Source: an uncultured Ellagibacter sp.
GTDB lineage: Bacteria; Actinomycetota; Coriobacteriia; Coriobacteriales; Eggerthellaceae
DNA: 41,288 nucleotides
Assembly (NCBI GenBank): GCA_934654815.1
Contig: CAKUGU010000021.1
Location: 1-41,288, forward strand
Reading direction: 5' to 3'
Shown here: piece by piece, positions 8,170 through 16,236 of the stretch
Layout of the letters: each line of letters begins with the position of its first letter
Numbering within the stretch: the first letter of the stretch is position 1
Made by a program: the position numbers and the translations under genes
Notes under the pieces: model-generated
What the model was told of the DNA's origin: nothing
The model's input: only the letters and a program-made list of their open reading frames with translations
Database searches by the model: none

Positions 8170-9087
8170 TTGAATCGTCTTATCATCGTCGGCTCGCCGC
8201 GGGTCGACGGGCGCAGCGCTCATCTGGCGAACATGCTGTTCGAATCGTGCATTGAGGAATGCCCCGGCGACGAGCTCGCGCTCGCGCCGGTGGCGACGCT
8301 CGACATCTCCGGGTGCGTCGGGTGTGACGCCTGCAAGGAAAACGTTGCCCGAATCGCCGACGGGCTCGATGCGGACGAGGCCGTTTCCCCCTGCGCGATA
8401 GCCGACGACATGCAGGAGCTCTACGAGCTCATCGACGCCGCCGACGAGCTCACGGTGGTGAGCCCGGTGTACTTCGCGGGCCCGCCCTCGCAGCTGAAGG
8501 CGCTGCTCGACCGCTTGCAGCCCTACTTCTGGAGCGGCGCGCGCAAGGGGGAGAAGCGCCCGGCCGTGCTCCACGTGATCGGGGAAGGCGGTGACCCGCA
8601 CGGGTACGACGCGCTCGTGTCCATAGTGAAATCGGCCATCGCCGTTGCCGGATTCAAGCTGGAGACGGTCTTCGATTGGGTCGGCAAAATCGACGAGGAC
8701 GGCACCATCGTCGCCGACGCGGACGAGATCGCGGTAGGGGACGGTATGGCGCCGCGCCCTGAGGGCGAGCACGAGGCCGCGACGGCCGCGGCCGACGTCG
8801 AAGTCGCAACCGGCGCCGCCCCACAGGCAGGAGAGAATGCGGGCGCGCCCGAGCCCGGCTCGAGCTGGGGCGAGCGGGGGAGCGCGCGCAAACGACTTGC
8901 CATCGACGACGCGCAGGTCGCGAAAGGCTCCTCGTCGTCGCGCGGGCCTGTGAAGGCGGCGGGCGGCAAGGGCACGCAGGGTTCCCGCCCGGCGTCCTCC
9001 TCGCACGGCGGCAAGAAGCAGAAGAGCTCCAACCGCGGGGGCGGTTCCCGCAAAGGCGCTCGTCAGGGAGGGAAACGCCGTGGCTGA
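8170..9087 (+). CDS. Flavodoxin-family / iron-sulfur flavoprotein-like NAD(P)H oxidoreductase with long basic tail
   Basis: Residues 1 to about 190 resemble NADPH-dependent FMN reductase / iron-sulfur flavoproteins. They show GSPRVDGRSAHLA (FMN phosphate loop), GCVGCDACKE with a later Cys before DDM (possible 4Fe-4S ligands), and SPVYFAGPPSQLKALLDR. The last roughly 110 residues are low complexity: first acidic and Ala-rich, then Ser/Gly/Lys/Arg-rich, ending in GGKRRG. They are presumably disordered and could bind nucleic acid. I prefer the TTG start at 8170 because it follows AGAGGGGAA closely. The ATG at 8149 lies almost at the predicted transcription start and lacks a ribosome site. The 3' end overlaps rsmA by eight bases, so translation is probably coupled. 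It occupies the slot where many Gram-positives have rnmV. Confidence 0.72.
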   Translation: MNRLIIVGSPRVDGRSAHLANMLFESCIEECPGDELALAPVATLDISGCVGCDACKENVARIADGLDADEAVSPCAIADDMQELYELIDAADELTVVSPVYFAGPPSQLKALLDRLQPYFWSGARKGEKRPAVLHVIGEGGDPHGYDALVSIVKSAIAVAGFKLETVFDWVGKIDEDGTIVADADEIAVGDGMAPRPEGEHEAATAAADVEVATGAAPQAGENAGAPEPGSSWGERGSARKRLAIDDAQVAKGSSSSRGPVKAAGGKGTQGSRPASSSHGGKKQKSSNRGGGSRKGARQGGKRRG

Positions 9088-10132
9088 CATGCTTTCTCCC
9101 CTGGCAAGCCCTACGGTCACGCGCGACGTGCTCGAGTTCCACGGGCTTTCGACCAAGCATTCGCTCGGGCAGAACTTCCTCGTGAACGACGCCATCTTGC
9201 AGAAGATCGTCGAACTTGCGGGGCTTTGCCCGGAAGACGACGTGCTTGAAGTGGGTCCCGGCATCGGCACGCTCACCATCGCGCTTTTGAAGCGCGCGGG
9301 GCGCGTGGTGTCGGTGGAGCGCGATCGCGATTTGCCGCGCGTCCTCGACGACACGCTCGAGCCGTGGGCCGACCGTTTCGCGCTCATCTCGAAAGACGCG
9401 CTCGACTTGACCGAAAACGACGTGCGCACGGCGCTTGCGAGCTGCGGGGTTGATAGCTCGGTTTGGGGGCGTGCCCCGCGCGCAGTTCCGCAGCGAAGCG
9501 AGGACTGTTTGAGCACGGGGTATGTCCCCCAACCGAGCGACGGGAGCGCTTTTCGCCCAGAGGAGCCCGATGCGGCATCTCGTCCTTTTCCCAACAAATT
9601 CGTCGCGAACCTGCCTTATGCGGTCGCGGCCACGCTTGTGCTCGACTTCTTCGAGCGCTTCGAATGGCTTGAAAGCGCGACGGTCATGGTTCAGAAGGAA
9701 GTGGCCGATCGCATGTGCGCGGAGGTGGGCACGAAGAACTACGGCGCCTACACGGTGAAGCTCCGCTTGCATGCCGAGCCGTGCGGCAGGTTCCTCGTCA
9801 GCCCGAACAACTTCTTCCCGCCGCCGCATGTTGACTCGTCGGTGATCAGGCTGAACAGGCGCCCGGCGCTCGACGAGCAGGGAAACGAGCTTTCGCCCGA
9901 CCTTCTGAAAGCCGCCTGCGACATGGCGGACGCGGCCTTCGCGAGCCGCCGCAAAACCATCGCGAACTCGTTCAAGATGTATTTTGCGAGCAGGGGAAAC
10001 GAGGGAAAGGCATTCATCGGGAGCATCGGAGGCCTGCTCGACGCCGCGGGCATCGATGCGCGCCGGCGCGGTGAGACGCTTTCCCTCGACGAGTTCGTCA
10101 AGCTCGGCGAGGCCTATTTGGGCATGAAGTAG
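9080..10132 (+). CDS. rsmA: 16S rRNA A1518/A1519 dimethyltransferase with palindromic-repeat insert
   Basis: Dimethylates two adjacent adenines near the 3' end of 16S rRNA. The N-terminal KHSLGQNFLVN, the SAM-binding VLEVGPGIGTLT and the catalytic NLPYAVA are all visible, as are the family's FFPPPHVDSSVIR and AFASRRKTIANS. The protein is 350 residues against roughly 260-290 for typical family members. Most of the excess is a Ser/Pro/Arg-rich segment (about residues 122-165) between DALDL and FVANLPY. Residues 126-153 of it are encoded by a copy of the dispersed hairpin repeat (9456-9538). The insert keeps frame and lies in a surface loop before the catalytic motif, so the enzyme is probably active. 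Start is GTG 9080, overlapping the upstream gene. Confidence 0.9.
   Translation: MADMLSPLASPTVTRDVLEFHGLSTKHSLGQNFLVNDAILQKIVELAGLCPEDDVLEVGPGIGTLTIALLKRAGRVVSVERDRDLPRVLDDTLEPWADRFALISKDALDLTENDVRTALASCGVDSSVWGRAPRAVPQRSEDCLSTGYVPQPSDGSAFRPEEPDAASRPFPNKFVANLPYAVAATLVLDFFERFEWLESATVMVQKEVADRMCAEVGTKNYGAYTVKLRLHAEPCGRFLVSPNNFFPPPHVDSSVIRLNRRPALDEQGNELSPDLLKAACDMADAAFASRRKTIANSFKMYFASRGNEGKAFIGSIGGLLDAAGIDARRRGETLSLDEFVKLGEAYLGMK
9456..9538 (+). repeat. Dispersed structured hairpin repeat, copy 1, inside the rsmA coding region
   Basis: Outer arms are at 9456-9477 (GCTCGGTTTGGGGGCGTG followed by CCCC) and 9517-9538. They are complementary except for one mismatch and three G-U pairs. Between them lie the family words GCGCAGTTCCGC and AGGACTGTTTGAGC. 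The inner hairpin is short (CGC-AGCGAA-GCG) compared with the other copies. Confidence 0.75.
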
Positions 10133-10204
10133 AGGGAGCCTGGGGCGTCCGACCGTTAGGTGCTCTTGCGCGCTTCCCGGCAACAATGCGAATCGTTTCG
10201 TTTA

Positions 10205-10242
10205 CAATGACCTTGATTGTCCTAGGATAATCAAGGTCATTG
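10205..10242 (+). promoter_or_regulatory. Palindromic operator, site 1
   Basis: CAATGACCTTGATT (10205-10218) and AATCAAGGTCATTG (10229-10242) are perfect inverted arms around GTCCTAGGAT. The centre contains GATTGTCCTAGGATAATC, which matches half of the operator at 12980-13019 (GATTGTCATAGGATAATT). A promoter in this region is not clear-cut: TTTACA (10201-10206) and GATAAT (10226-10231) are 19 bp apart. It probably controls the NrfD-like/GntR/SPFH genes downstream. Confidence 0.6.
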
Positions 10243-10311
10243 TCTATTGATCGCTTTGCGGCGGTTGCGGCTTGCGGGCCGCGGCATCGCGCAAGGAAGG
10301 GGGAGGCCTCG

Positions 10312-11310
10312 GTGTTTTCGGCGCTTGCGGTGTGCTACCTCTTCTTGGGCGGCGTCGGCGGCGGGGCTGCCGTCGTGCTCGGCGCGTGCGGGCTCGCCAT
10401 ACCGCGCGTGGCGCTCGCGTCGATTCCCCGAACCGCGTCGCATTACACGTGCGGCACGTGCGGCGCCCAGGGCACGCCCGAGTTCTCGCTTCGCGACATG
10501 GAGGCGTACCGGCGCTTGCTCGCCCCGCTTTCCTTCGCGGCGTTTGCGCTGCTTTCCGCGGGGATGGTCTGCCTTCTGGCCGACTTGGGAAGCCCCGCCC
10601 GCGCGATGCTGCTGTTCACAAGCCCGCATGCGTCGTTCATCGCGGTGGGGGCGTGGGTCCTCGCGTTCACAGCCGTTGTGCTCGTCGCGCAGTGCGCGCT
10701 GTGGGGCGGGTGGCTTCGCGTGCCTGTCGTCGCGGCTCGGACGATTCAGCTGGCCTGTGCCGTGCTCGGCGTGGCGACCGCGCTCTACACGGGACTCATG
10801 CTTTCCGACTTGCAGGCGGTTCCACTGTGGTCGACGCCGTTGCTCCCTGCGCTGTTCACGCTCTCGTCGCTTTCCTGCGGGCTTGCGCTCGCGGTCATCT
10901 CGGCGATCTTCTCGGGCGCGTCGCGTTCGTTCGCAAGCCTTGTCCGCACCTTCGAGCGCCTTGACGCCGTGGCGATCGCGACCGAGGGCGCGGTGCTCGC
11001 GGCGTTCGTCGTGCGGGCGATTTCGCCTGTGGAGCAGACGGCGACCGACCAGGTACGCGAAGCGGCGGGCAACCTGCTCGCGTTCGGGCCCGACGCCTGG
11101 GCGTTCTGGGCGCTCTTCGTCGGGGCGGGGCTTGTCGTGCCGTTCGCGTTCGACGTGGTCGCGCCGTTGCGCTCGCGCCGCACGCGCGCGGCGTCGCCTT
11201 TCCCCGCCCTCTTCGCGATGGCGTGTGTGCTCGCGGGCGGGTTCGTCATGAGGTATTGCATCGTCGGCGCCGGCATGCAGCCGTATGCGGTGCTTGCGGG
11301 AACGTTTTAG
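10312..11310 (+). CDS. NrfD/PsrC/DmsC-like integral membrane protein
   Basis: About 332 residues with many hydrophobic segments. It starts with the family-typical YLFLGGVGGG motif, also seen in the quinol-oxidising membrane subunit at 33964. Such proteins pass electrons between the quinone pool and an Fe-S/Mo partner. Here it has no catalytic or ferredoxin subunit of its own: a GntR regulator follows after nine bases and then an SPFH gene. A CxxC (CGTC) near the first loop is noteworthy. The GTG at 10312 follows GGAAGGGGGAGG at good distance; a TTG at 10240 would place the start inside the operator palindrome and add a charged, non-membrane leader. It may serve the DmsABC-like operon 1.8 kb downstream, which shares the operator. 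Confidence 0.7.
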   Translation: MFSALAVCYLFLGGVGGGAAVVLGACGLAIPRVALASIPRTASHYTCGTCGAQGTPEFSLRDMEAYRRLLAPLSFAAFALLSAGMVCLLADLGSPARAMLLFTSPHASFIAVGAWVLAFTAVVLVAQCALWGGWLRVPVVAARTIQLACAVLGVATALYTGLMLSDLQAVPLWSTPLLPALFTLSSLSCGLALAVISAIFSGASRSFASLVRTFERLDAVAIATEGAVLAAFVVRAISPVEQTATDQVREAAGNLLAFGPDAWAFWALFVGAGLVVPFAFDVVAPLRSRRTRAASPFPALFAMACVLAGGFVMRYCIVGAGMQPYAVLAGTF

Positions 11311-11319
11311 GAGGAAACG

Positions 11320-11808
11320 ATGGGACAGAAGAAGTCGTTCACGTTCGAGGTCGACGAGTCGTCCGACGTGCCGCTTTGGGCGCAGCTTCGCCAGCGCCTC
11401 GTCTACCTCATCGACTCGGGGTATTTCCAGCCGGGCGACCAGCTGCCCACGGTGCGCGGGCTCGCCTCCGAGATATCCATCAACTACAACACCGTGAACA
11501 AGGCGTACCTGAGCCTGGTGTCGGACGGTTTCCTCGAATCGACGCGCGGGCGCGGCGTGTTCGTGCGCGGCATCGCGGCCGATGCGGGTGACGACGCCGC
11601 GATGCCCGAGGCCGACGTGATCGTCGACGACTGCATAACGGCGTGCCGCGGTTTGGGCATGTCGCTCGACGACGTGCGCCGCTGCATGCTCGGGCGCATC
11701 CAACACGCGAAGAACGCGGAAGGCGGCGACGCCGCGCAGCAAGGTAGCGCGCGCATCGTGAAGGTCGACGTGAACGCCCCGGCGTCGGCGGACGTCCGCG
11801 GCGCATAG
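11320..11808 (+). CDS. GntR-family regulator, YtrA-like
   Basis: A 162-residue protein with an N-terminal winged helix: PLWAQLRQRLVYLIDSGYF, then PGDQLPTVRGLASEISINYN, TVNKAYLSLVSDGFLES and TRGRGVFV. The C-terminal part is only about 75 residues, too short for FadR- or HutC-type effector domains and matching the small YtrA subfamily, which usually regulates neighbouring membrane proteins. AGGAGGAAACG directly precedes ATG 11320. It sits between the NrfD-like and SPFH genes. The two related palindromes at 10205 and 12980, on either side of this cassette, are the natural candidates for its operators. Confidence 0.82.
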   Translation: MGQKKSFTFEVDESSDVPLWAQLRQRLVYLIDSGYFQPGDQLPTVRGLASEISINYNTVNKAYLSLVSDGFLESTRGRGVFVRGIAADAGDDAAMPEADVIVDDCITACRGLGMSLDDVRRCMLGRIQHAKNAEGGDAAQQGSARIVKVDVNAPASADVRGA

Positions 11809-11834
11809 CAGGCGACAAGGAAAGGGCAGGTCAT

Positions 11835-12818
11835 ATGGCTTTCGGATCCGAATCGAAGGGCGCCGGCACCCCCACGCCGGAAAAGAAGCAGGCAAGCCAG
11901 GGCATCGTCCCCGATAGCGGGGCCGACCCGGTTGGTGAGCGGACGTCGGGCTTCGGGCCGGTGCTCTTCACGGTCGTGCTCTTCGCCGTCGCGTTCGCTG
12001 CGGTGCTGCTCGTCTCGTTGTGGCTCGTGCCGCCGATCGGCGTCTGGCACGTCGCATGCGCTTTGGCGGTCGCCCTCGTCGCCGCCTCGTCGGTGCACAT
12101 CGCGCAACAATGGGAGAAAGTCGTCGTCCTGCGCCTGGGAAAGTTCAACCGCGTGTCGGGTCCGGGGCTGTACTGGACGATTCCCGTCATCGAGCAGAAC
12201 GCGCTGCGCGTCGACTGCCGCGTGCGCACCACGTCGTTCAATGCCGAGGAGACGCTTTCAGCCGACTTGGTGCCGCTCAACGTGAACGCGGTGCTGTTCT
12301 GGGTGGTGTGGGACGCGAAGGCGGCGTGCACCGAGGTGGGCGACTTCTCGCGCGCCGTCGAGCTTGCCGCGCAGACCGCCCTGCGCGACGCGATCGGGCG
12401 CGCGGGCGCGGCCGAGGTGGCCATCCGCCGCGAGCAGCTCGACCGAGAGCTCAAAGGCGTGCTTGAGGAGAAGGTCGCGCCGTGGGGCATCACGGTGCTG
12501 TCGGTCGAGGTCCGCGACATCATCATGCCGAAGGAGCTTCAGGACGTGATGTCGCTCGAAGCCCAGGCCGAGCAGCGTAAACGTGCCCGCATCACCCTCA
12601 TGGAGGCCGAGGCCGACATCGCCGAGATGATCGACGAGATGGGGAAGGTCTACTCGGAAAACGACGCAGCGCTGCGACTTCGCGCGATGCACCTCCTCTA
12701 CGAGAGCGTGCGCGAAACCGGCGGCACCATTGTCGTGCCCTCGAGCTTCTCCGAAGGGTTCGGCGACGTCTTGGGCGACGCCGCGAAGGACACCCTCAAA
12801 GGAAAGGGTGCGCAGTAG
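11835..12818 (+). CDS. SPFH/stomatin-like (slipin) membrane protein
   Basis: A 327-residue protein. A polar N-terminal stretch is followed by two hydrophobic segments (about residues 40-85). Then comes an SPFH domain with VVVLRLGKFNRVSGPGLYW, IPVIEQ, VDCRVRTT and the helical VRDIIMPKELQDVMSLEAQ with AEQRKRAR, all typical of slipins. These proteins oligomerise at the membrane inner face and often accompany proteases (NfeD/STOPP); no NfeD partner is present here. Position after the GntR gene suggests a membrane-organising role for the respiratory complex, but that is inference. Confidence 0.84.
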   Translation: MAFGSESKGAGTPTPEKKQASQGIVPDSGADPVGERTSGFGPVLFTVVLFAVAFAAVLLVSLWLVPPIGVWHVACALAVALVAASSVHIAQQWEKVVVLRLGKFNRVSGPGLYWTIPVIEQNALRVDCRVRTTSFNAEETLSADLVPLNVNAVLFWVVWDAKAACTEVGDFSRAVELAAQTALRDAIGRAGAAEVAIRREQLDRELKGVLEEKVAPWGITVLSVEVRDIIMPKELQDVMSLEAQAEQRKRARITLMEAEADIAEMIDEMGKVYSENDAALRLRAMHLLYESVRETGGTIVVPSSFSEGFGDVLGDAAKDTLKGKGAQ

Positions 12819-12979
12819 GGCTTGAGGCAGGATCCTCTGCGGGCTTGCCGAGCTTGCCGTATTCGCTCCTGCCTCCATTTCGTTCGCCAAGCGTTTCCCG
12901 GAAGAGGGAAAGCGCGACTTCCGGCCCCTTATCGCCCCGGTTCGTTACAGGAACATGTCTCGAGGGGAGCAAACAATCA
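12819..12979 (+). terminator. Possible terminator region after the SPFH gene
   Basis: GAGGCAGGA (from 12823) and TCCTGCCTC (about 12868-12876) are complementary across a 36-base loop, followed by CATTTCG. This is a weak candidate. The rest of the 160 bases shows nothing else. Confidence 0.3.
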
Positions 12980-13027
12980 AAATTATCCTATGACAATCTT
13001 GATTGTCATAGGATAATTTCGTATAGT
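12980..13027 (+). promoter_or_regulatory. Promoter with perfect 40-bp palindromic operator, site 2
   Basis: The arms are AAATTATCCTATGACAATC (12980-12998) and GATTGTCATAGGATAATTT (13001-13019), a perfect 19-bp inverted repeat with centre TT. The promoter is TTGATT (12999-13004), 17 bp, TATAGT (13022-13027). The -35 element thus starts at the palindrome centre, and the right arm fills the spacer, as expected for a repressor site. It drives the DMSO-reductase-like operon and shares its half-site with 10205-10242. Confidence 0.75.
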
Positions 13028-13088
13028 AGGCGACAACGGATTCGGCCGATTCCCGTGACAAGACGAAAAGCGCCGCCAGACGGCGCGA

Positions 13089-13145
13089 GGGGGCGTGTTC
13101 CACACGAGCGCTTGCGATGAGGAAGCGCGACAAGGCAAATGCCCC
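13089..13145 (+). promoter_or_regulatory. Structured leader before the DmsA-like gene
   Basis: In the roughly 130-base leader, GGGGGC (13089-13094) can pair with GCCCC (13141-13145). This encloses two hairpins, GTG-TTCCA-CAC (13095-13105) and GCGCTT-GCGATGAGG-AAGCGC (13108-13128). The result is a closed three-way junction ending about nine bases before the ribosome site. A ligand-binding or translational control element is possible; I do not recognise a known class. Confidence 0.35.
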
Positions 13146-13165
13146 ACCACAACGAAGGAGGGGAA

Positions 13166-15589
13166 ATGTCAGAAGCGACGGGCCTGAAAAACGGCTTTTC
13201 CCGCAGAAGCTTTCTCAAGGGCGCAGGCGCCGTGTCCGCAGCGCTCGGGCTTGCCGGAGCGGCGAGCATGACCCAGACGGGAAGCTGGCTTGCGCCGCGC
13301 ACCGCTGAAGCCGACCAGCAGCCGGCCGAGTACACTGCCTGCACCTACCACCAGTCGCATTGCGGCGGCATGTGCCCGCTGAAATGCACCGTGCGCGACG
13401 GCCGCATGGTGCTCGTCGAGCCGAATTCCGCAAGCACCGACGACCGCTACCGCACCATCTGCCTGAAGGGCATCTCCGAGGTCCAGCATATCTACGGCGC
13501 GGGGCGCATCCAGACGCCGCTCAAGCGCACGGGCGAGCGCGGCGCGAACGAGTTCACCCAGGTCAGCTGGGATGAGGCGCTCGACGCCATCACCGATGAG
13601 ATCAAGCGCATCCAAGCTGAGAGCGGCAAGGACGCGGTCATGGTCATGACGTCGTCGGAAGTGAACTCCGCGAACCTGGCGGCGCTTTTGGGCGCTCGCG
13701 GCGGCGGGTTCACCGGCATCGACGTCGGCATCGGCAACGGCCTTGACCCCGCGATCGGCTACGGCGGCGGCTACGCCACCTCCACCGCCGACCCGCGCGA
13801 CTGGGTCGACTCCCGCATGGTGCTCACCGTCGGGTCGAACTTCTGCGAGTCGACGCTTCCCCAGGTCCGCCTGTTCTTCGAGGCGAAGGAAGCCGGCGCG
13901 AAGATGGTCACGGTCGACCCCCATTTCTCCACCACCGCCTCGAAGTCCGACGAGTGGGTGCCCATCGAGCCCGGCACCGACGCCGCGCTGTTCTTGGGCA
14001 TGATCTCGGTCATCCTTGAGGAAGGGCTTGCCGACACGCAGTTCATGGCCGAACATACGAGCCTGCCGTTCCTCGTCGATGCGTCGACGGGCAAGCTCGT
14101 CCGCGACCACGCGGTCGACGAATCCGCGGAGGAGCCCGAGAAGGGGAGCGCGAACCCGTTCTTCGTGATCGACCCCGCAACCGGCGCCGCCGCGCCTTAC
14201 GCCACAGTCGCGACGCCCGCGCTTTCGGGTACGGCGACTGTCGCCGGCGCCACCGCGCGCACCGTGTACGACATCATGGTCGAAACCTATGCGTCCTACA
14301 CCGCTGCATGGGCGGCGGGGATCACCGGCATCCCCGAGAACAAGATCCGCGAGCTCGCCCGCGAATACGCCAAGGGACCGTCGAGCCTGGCGCTCGGCTG
14401 GGGCGGCAACGACAAGATGACGAACGCCGACATCGCAGGTCATGCGGCCGCGCTGCTCGTCGCCCTCACCGGCAACATCAGTAAGCCGGGCGCGGGCGTG
14501 GGCGTGTACGTCGGCGGAACCTGGTCCGGGCAAACGGGCAAGCTCGGCGCCTGGGCGCTTCCCGCCGAATACGCCGCCTCCACCGAGGCCGCCGTCGCTG
14601 CGTACGATATGCCAACCAAGAAGAACAACGTCCGTGCCGCCATCTTCTGCGGCGACATGGTGGCGCAGCATTTCGCGAACATGTCGAAGACCGAGGACTG
14701 GGCGCGCTCACTCGACCTCATCGTGTCGATCGACGCGTACTTCACCGAGGGCGCGAAGTGGGCCGACTACGTGCTCCCCACGACGACGCGCTTCGAGCTC
14801 GACTCCGACTTCGGCAACGTGAAAGTGGGCTACAACCAGATCGTTCTGCAGGAGAAGGTCATCGACCCCTTGTTCGAGGCGAAAACCGACCTGTGGATCG
14901 AGCGGGAAATCGCCCGCCGCATGGGCATCGCCGACGACGTGCTCCCCGCCGACGGCACCGAGCTCTCGCGCGCCATCCTCGCCACGTCGGAAGACCCGTA
15001 CGTGAGCTCCATCACGCTCGACGCGCTTTCCGAGGCGGGCGCGGTGTGGCCGCTTCAAAACGCAGCGGAAACCCGCCGCGCGTTCACCGACTACGAGTAC
15101 GCCACCGTGTCGGGCCGCATGGACGTCTACTACGACGGGCTCACCGAGTTCGGCCAGGCGCTTCCCATGTGGGAGCCGTGCACCGAGATCGGGGCCGACA
15201 GCGCCCTGCGCGCAACCTATCCGCTACAGCTCGCGAACGTCCGCACGCGCTTCCATATCCACAACCAGTTCAACGACGCGCTGTGGATCCAGCAGTACAT
15301 GGAGCCCACCGTGGAAATCAACCCCGACGAGCTTTCCGCCCGCGGGCTCGAAACCGGCGACACGGTCGAGGTGTTCAACGACCGCGGCAGCTTCAACGTG
15401 CGCGTGGCGGGCAATCCCTCCATCCGCCCGGGTTCGGCGCGCCTCATGGAAGGCTCCACGGCCGACTACATCGCGAAGGGCAACATGCAGTCTGTCACCA
15501 ACGACACGATGACCGACCGCGGCTACCAGCTCATGCAAGGCCCCGTGATCCCGTTCTCGGACACGCTCGTTGAAATCCGCAAGGCGTAA
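13166..15589 (+). CDS. Tat-exported DMSO-reductase-family molybdopterin oxidoreductase, catalytic subunit
   Basis: An 807-residue precursor. The Tat signal is RRSFLKGAG followed by an Ala-rich stretch, so the enzyme acts outside the membrane. Fe-S ligands follow: CTYHQSHCGGMCPLKC, with a fourth Cys in TICLKGI. The long bis-MGD-binding body shows GSNFCEST, LGWGGNDKMTNADIAGHAAALL, SIDAYFTEGAKWADYVLP and the C-terminal cofactor-binding RTRFHIHNQFND. It is a catalytic subunit like DmsA, reducing or oxidising a small molecule; the substrate cannot be read off. ATG 13166 follows GAAGGAGGGG; an upstream start at 13139 lacks such a site. The ferredoxin and NrfD-like membrane subunits follow at 12- and 17-base spacing, so this is an ABC operon. 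Confidence 0.88.
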   Translation: MSEATGLKNGFSRRSFLKGAGAVSAALGLAGAASMTQTGSWLAPRTAEADQQPAEYTACTYHQSHCGGMCPLKCTVRDGRMVLVEPNSASTDDRYRTICLKGISEVQHIYGAGRIQTPLKRTGERGANEFTQVSWDEALDAITDEIKRIQAESGKDAVMVMTSSEVNSANLAALLGARGGGFTGIDVGIGNGLDPAIGYGGGYATSTADPRDWVDSRMVLTVGSNFCESTLPQVRLFFEAKEAGAKMVTVDPHFSTTASKSDEWVPIEPGTDAALFLGMISVILEEGLADTQFMAEHTSLPFLVDASTGKLVRDHAVDESAEEPEKGSANPFFVIDPATGAAAPYATVATPALSGTATVAGATARTVYDIMVETYASYTAAWAAGITGIPENKIRELAREYAKGPSSLALGWGGNDKMTNADIAGHAAALLVALTGNISKPGAGVGVYVGGTWSGQTGKLGAWALPAEYAASTEAAVAAYDMPTKKNNVRAAIFCGDMVAQHFANMSKTEDWARSLDLIVSIDAYFTEGAKWADYVLPTTTRFELDSDFGNVKVGYNQIVLQEKVIDPLFEAKTDLWIEREIARRMGIADDVLPADGTELSRAILATSEDPYVSSITLDALSEAGAVWPLQNAAETRRAFTDYEYATVSGRMDVYYDGLTEFGQALPMWEPCTEIGADSALRATYPLQLANVRTRFHIHNQFNDALWIQQYMEPTVEINPDELSARGLETGDTVEVFNDRGSFNVRVAGNPSIRPGSARLMEGSTADYIAKGNMQSVTNDTMTDRGYQLMQGPVIPFSDTLVEIRKA

Positions 15590-15601
15590 AGGAGCGCTCT
15601 C

Positions 15602-16219
15602 ATGACACGATTGGCTATCGTTATCGACAAAGGGCGCTGCGTCGGCTGCCACACCTGCGCAAACGCCTGCAAGATGCAGAACAACGTCCCCGACGGGATG
15701 CTGTGGAACCGCATCCTCACCGAAGGCGTCGACGTGATCGACGGCGCCGAGGGAACCTACCCCAACCTCACGCGCACCTACCTGCCGCTCGCGTGCCAGC
15801 ATTGCGACAACGCCGCGTGCCAGCGCGTGTGTCCCACGGGCGCCACCTATAAGGACGAAAAGGGTCGCGTGGAAATCGACTACGACAAGTGCATCGGCTG
15901 CCGCATGTGCATGGCCGCCTGCCCCTACAACGCGCGCGTCTTCAATTGGGGCGAGCCGTCCCGTTCCACGGGCGCGAACTGGGGTGACGCCGCTGTGCCC
16001 GTGCGCCCTAAGGGCGTGGCCGAGAAGTGCACGCTCTGCAAGGAACGCACCGATCGGGGAGACGCGCCCATGTGCGTGGCGTGCTGCCCCGCCCGTGCGC
16101 GCACCTACGGCGATCTGGACGACCCCGATTCCGAGGTCAGCCGTCTTATCCGCGAGAAGAAGGGCTACGTGCTGCTCGAAGAGCAGGGAACGCGCCCCAA
16201 AGTCCACTACCTGGGTTAA
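15602..16219 (+). CDS. DmsB-like 4Fe-4S ferredoxin subunit
   Basis: A 205-residue electron-transfer subunit with four cysteine groups: GRCVGCHTCANACK, CQHCDNAACQRVCPTGA, KCIGCRMCMAACPYNA and KCTLCKERTDRGDAPMCVACCP. It ends with the family's YGDLDDPDSEVSRLI stretch. This is the usual pattern for four [4Fe-4S] clusters wiring the NrfD-type quinol site to the molybdenum subunit. The upstream start has AAAGGAG before ATG 15602. It has no signal peptide of its own; by analogy it is co-exported with the Tat-tagged catalytic subunit. Confidence 0.9.
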   Translation: MTRLAIVIDKGRCVGCHTCANACKMQNNVPDGMLWNRILTEGVDVIDGAEGTYPNLTRTYLPLACQHCDNAACQRVCPTGATYKDEKGRVEIDYDKCIGCRMCMAACPYNARVFNWGEPSRSTGANWGDAAVPVRPKGVAEKCTLCKERTDRGDAPMCVACCPARARTYGDLDDPDSEVSRLIREKKGYVLLEEQGTRPKVHYLG

Positions 16220-16236
16220 GGGGAAGGTGACCTTTC

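Noticed and set aside
13139..13165. Earlier start for the DmsA-like gene
   Set aside because: It adds nine residues before the Tat signal and has no ribosome site, whereas GAAGGAGGGG precedes ATG 13166.
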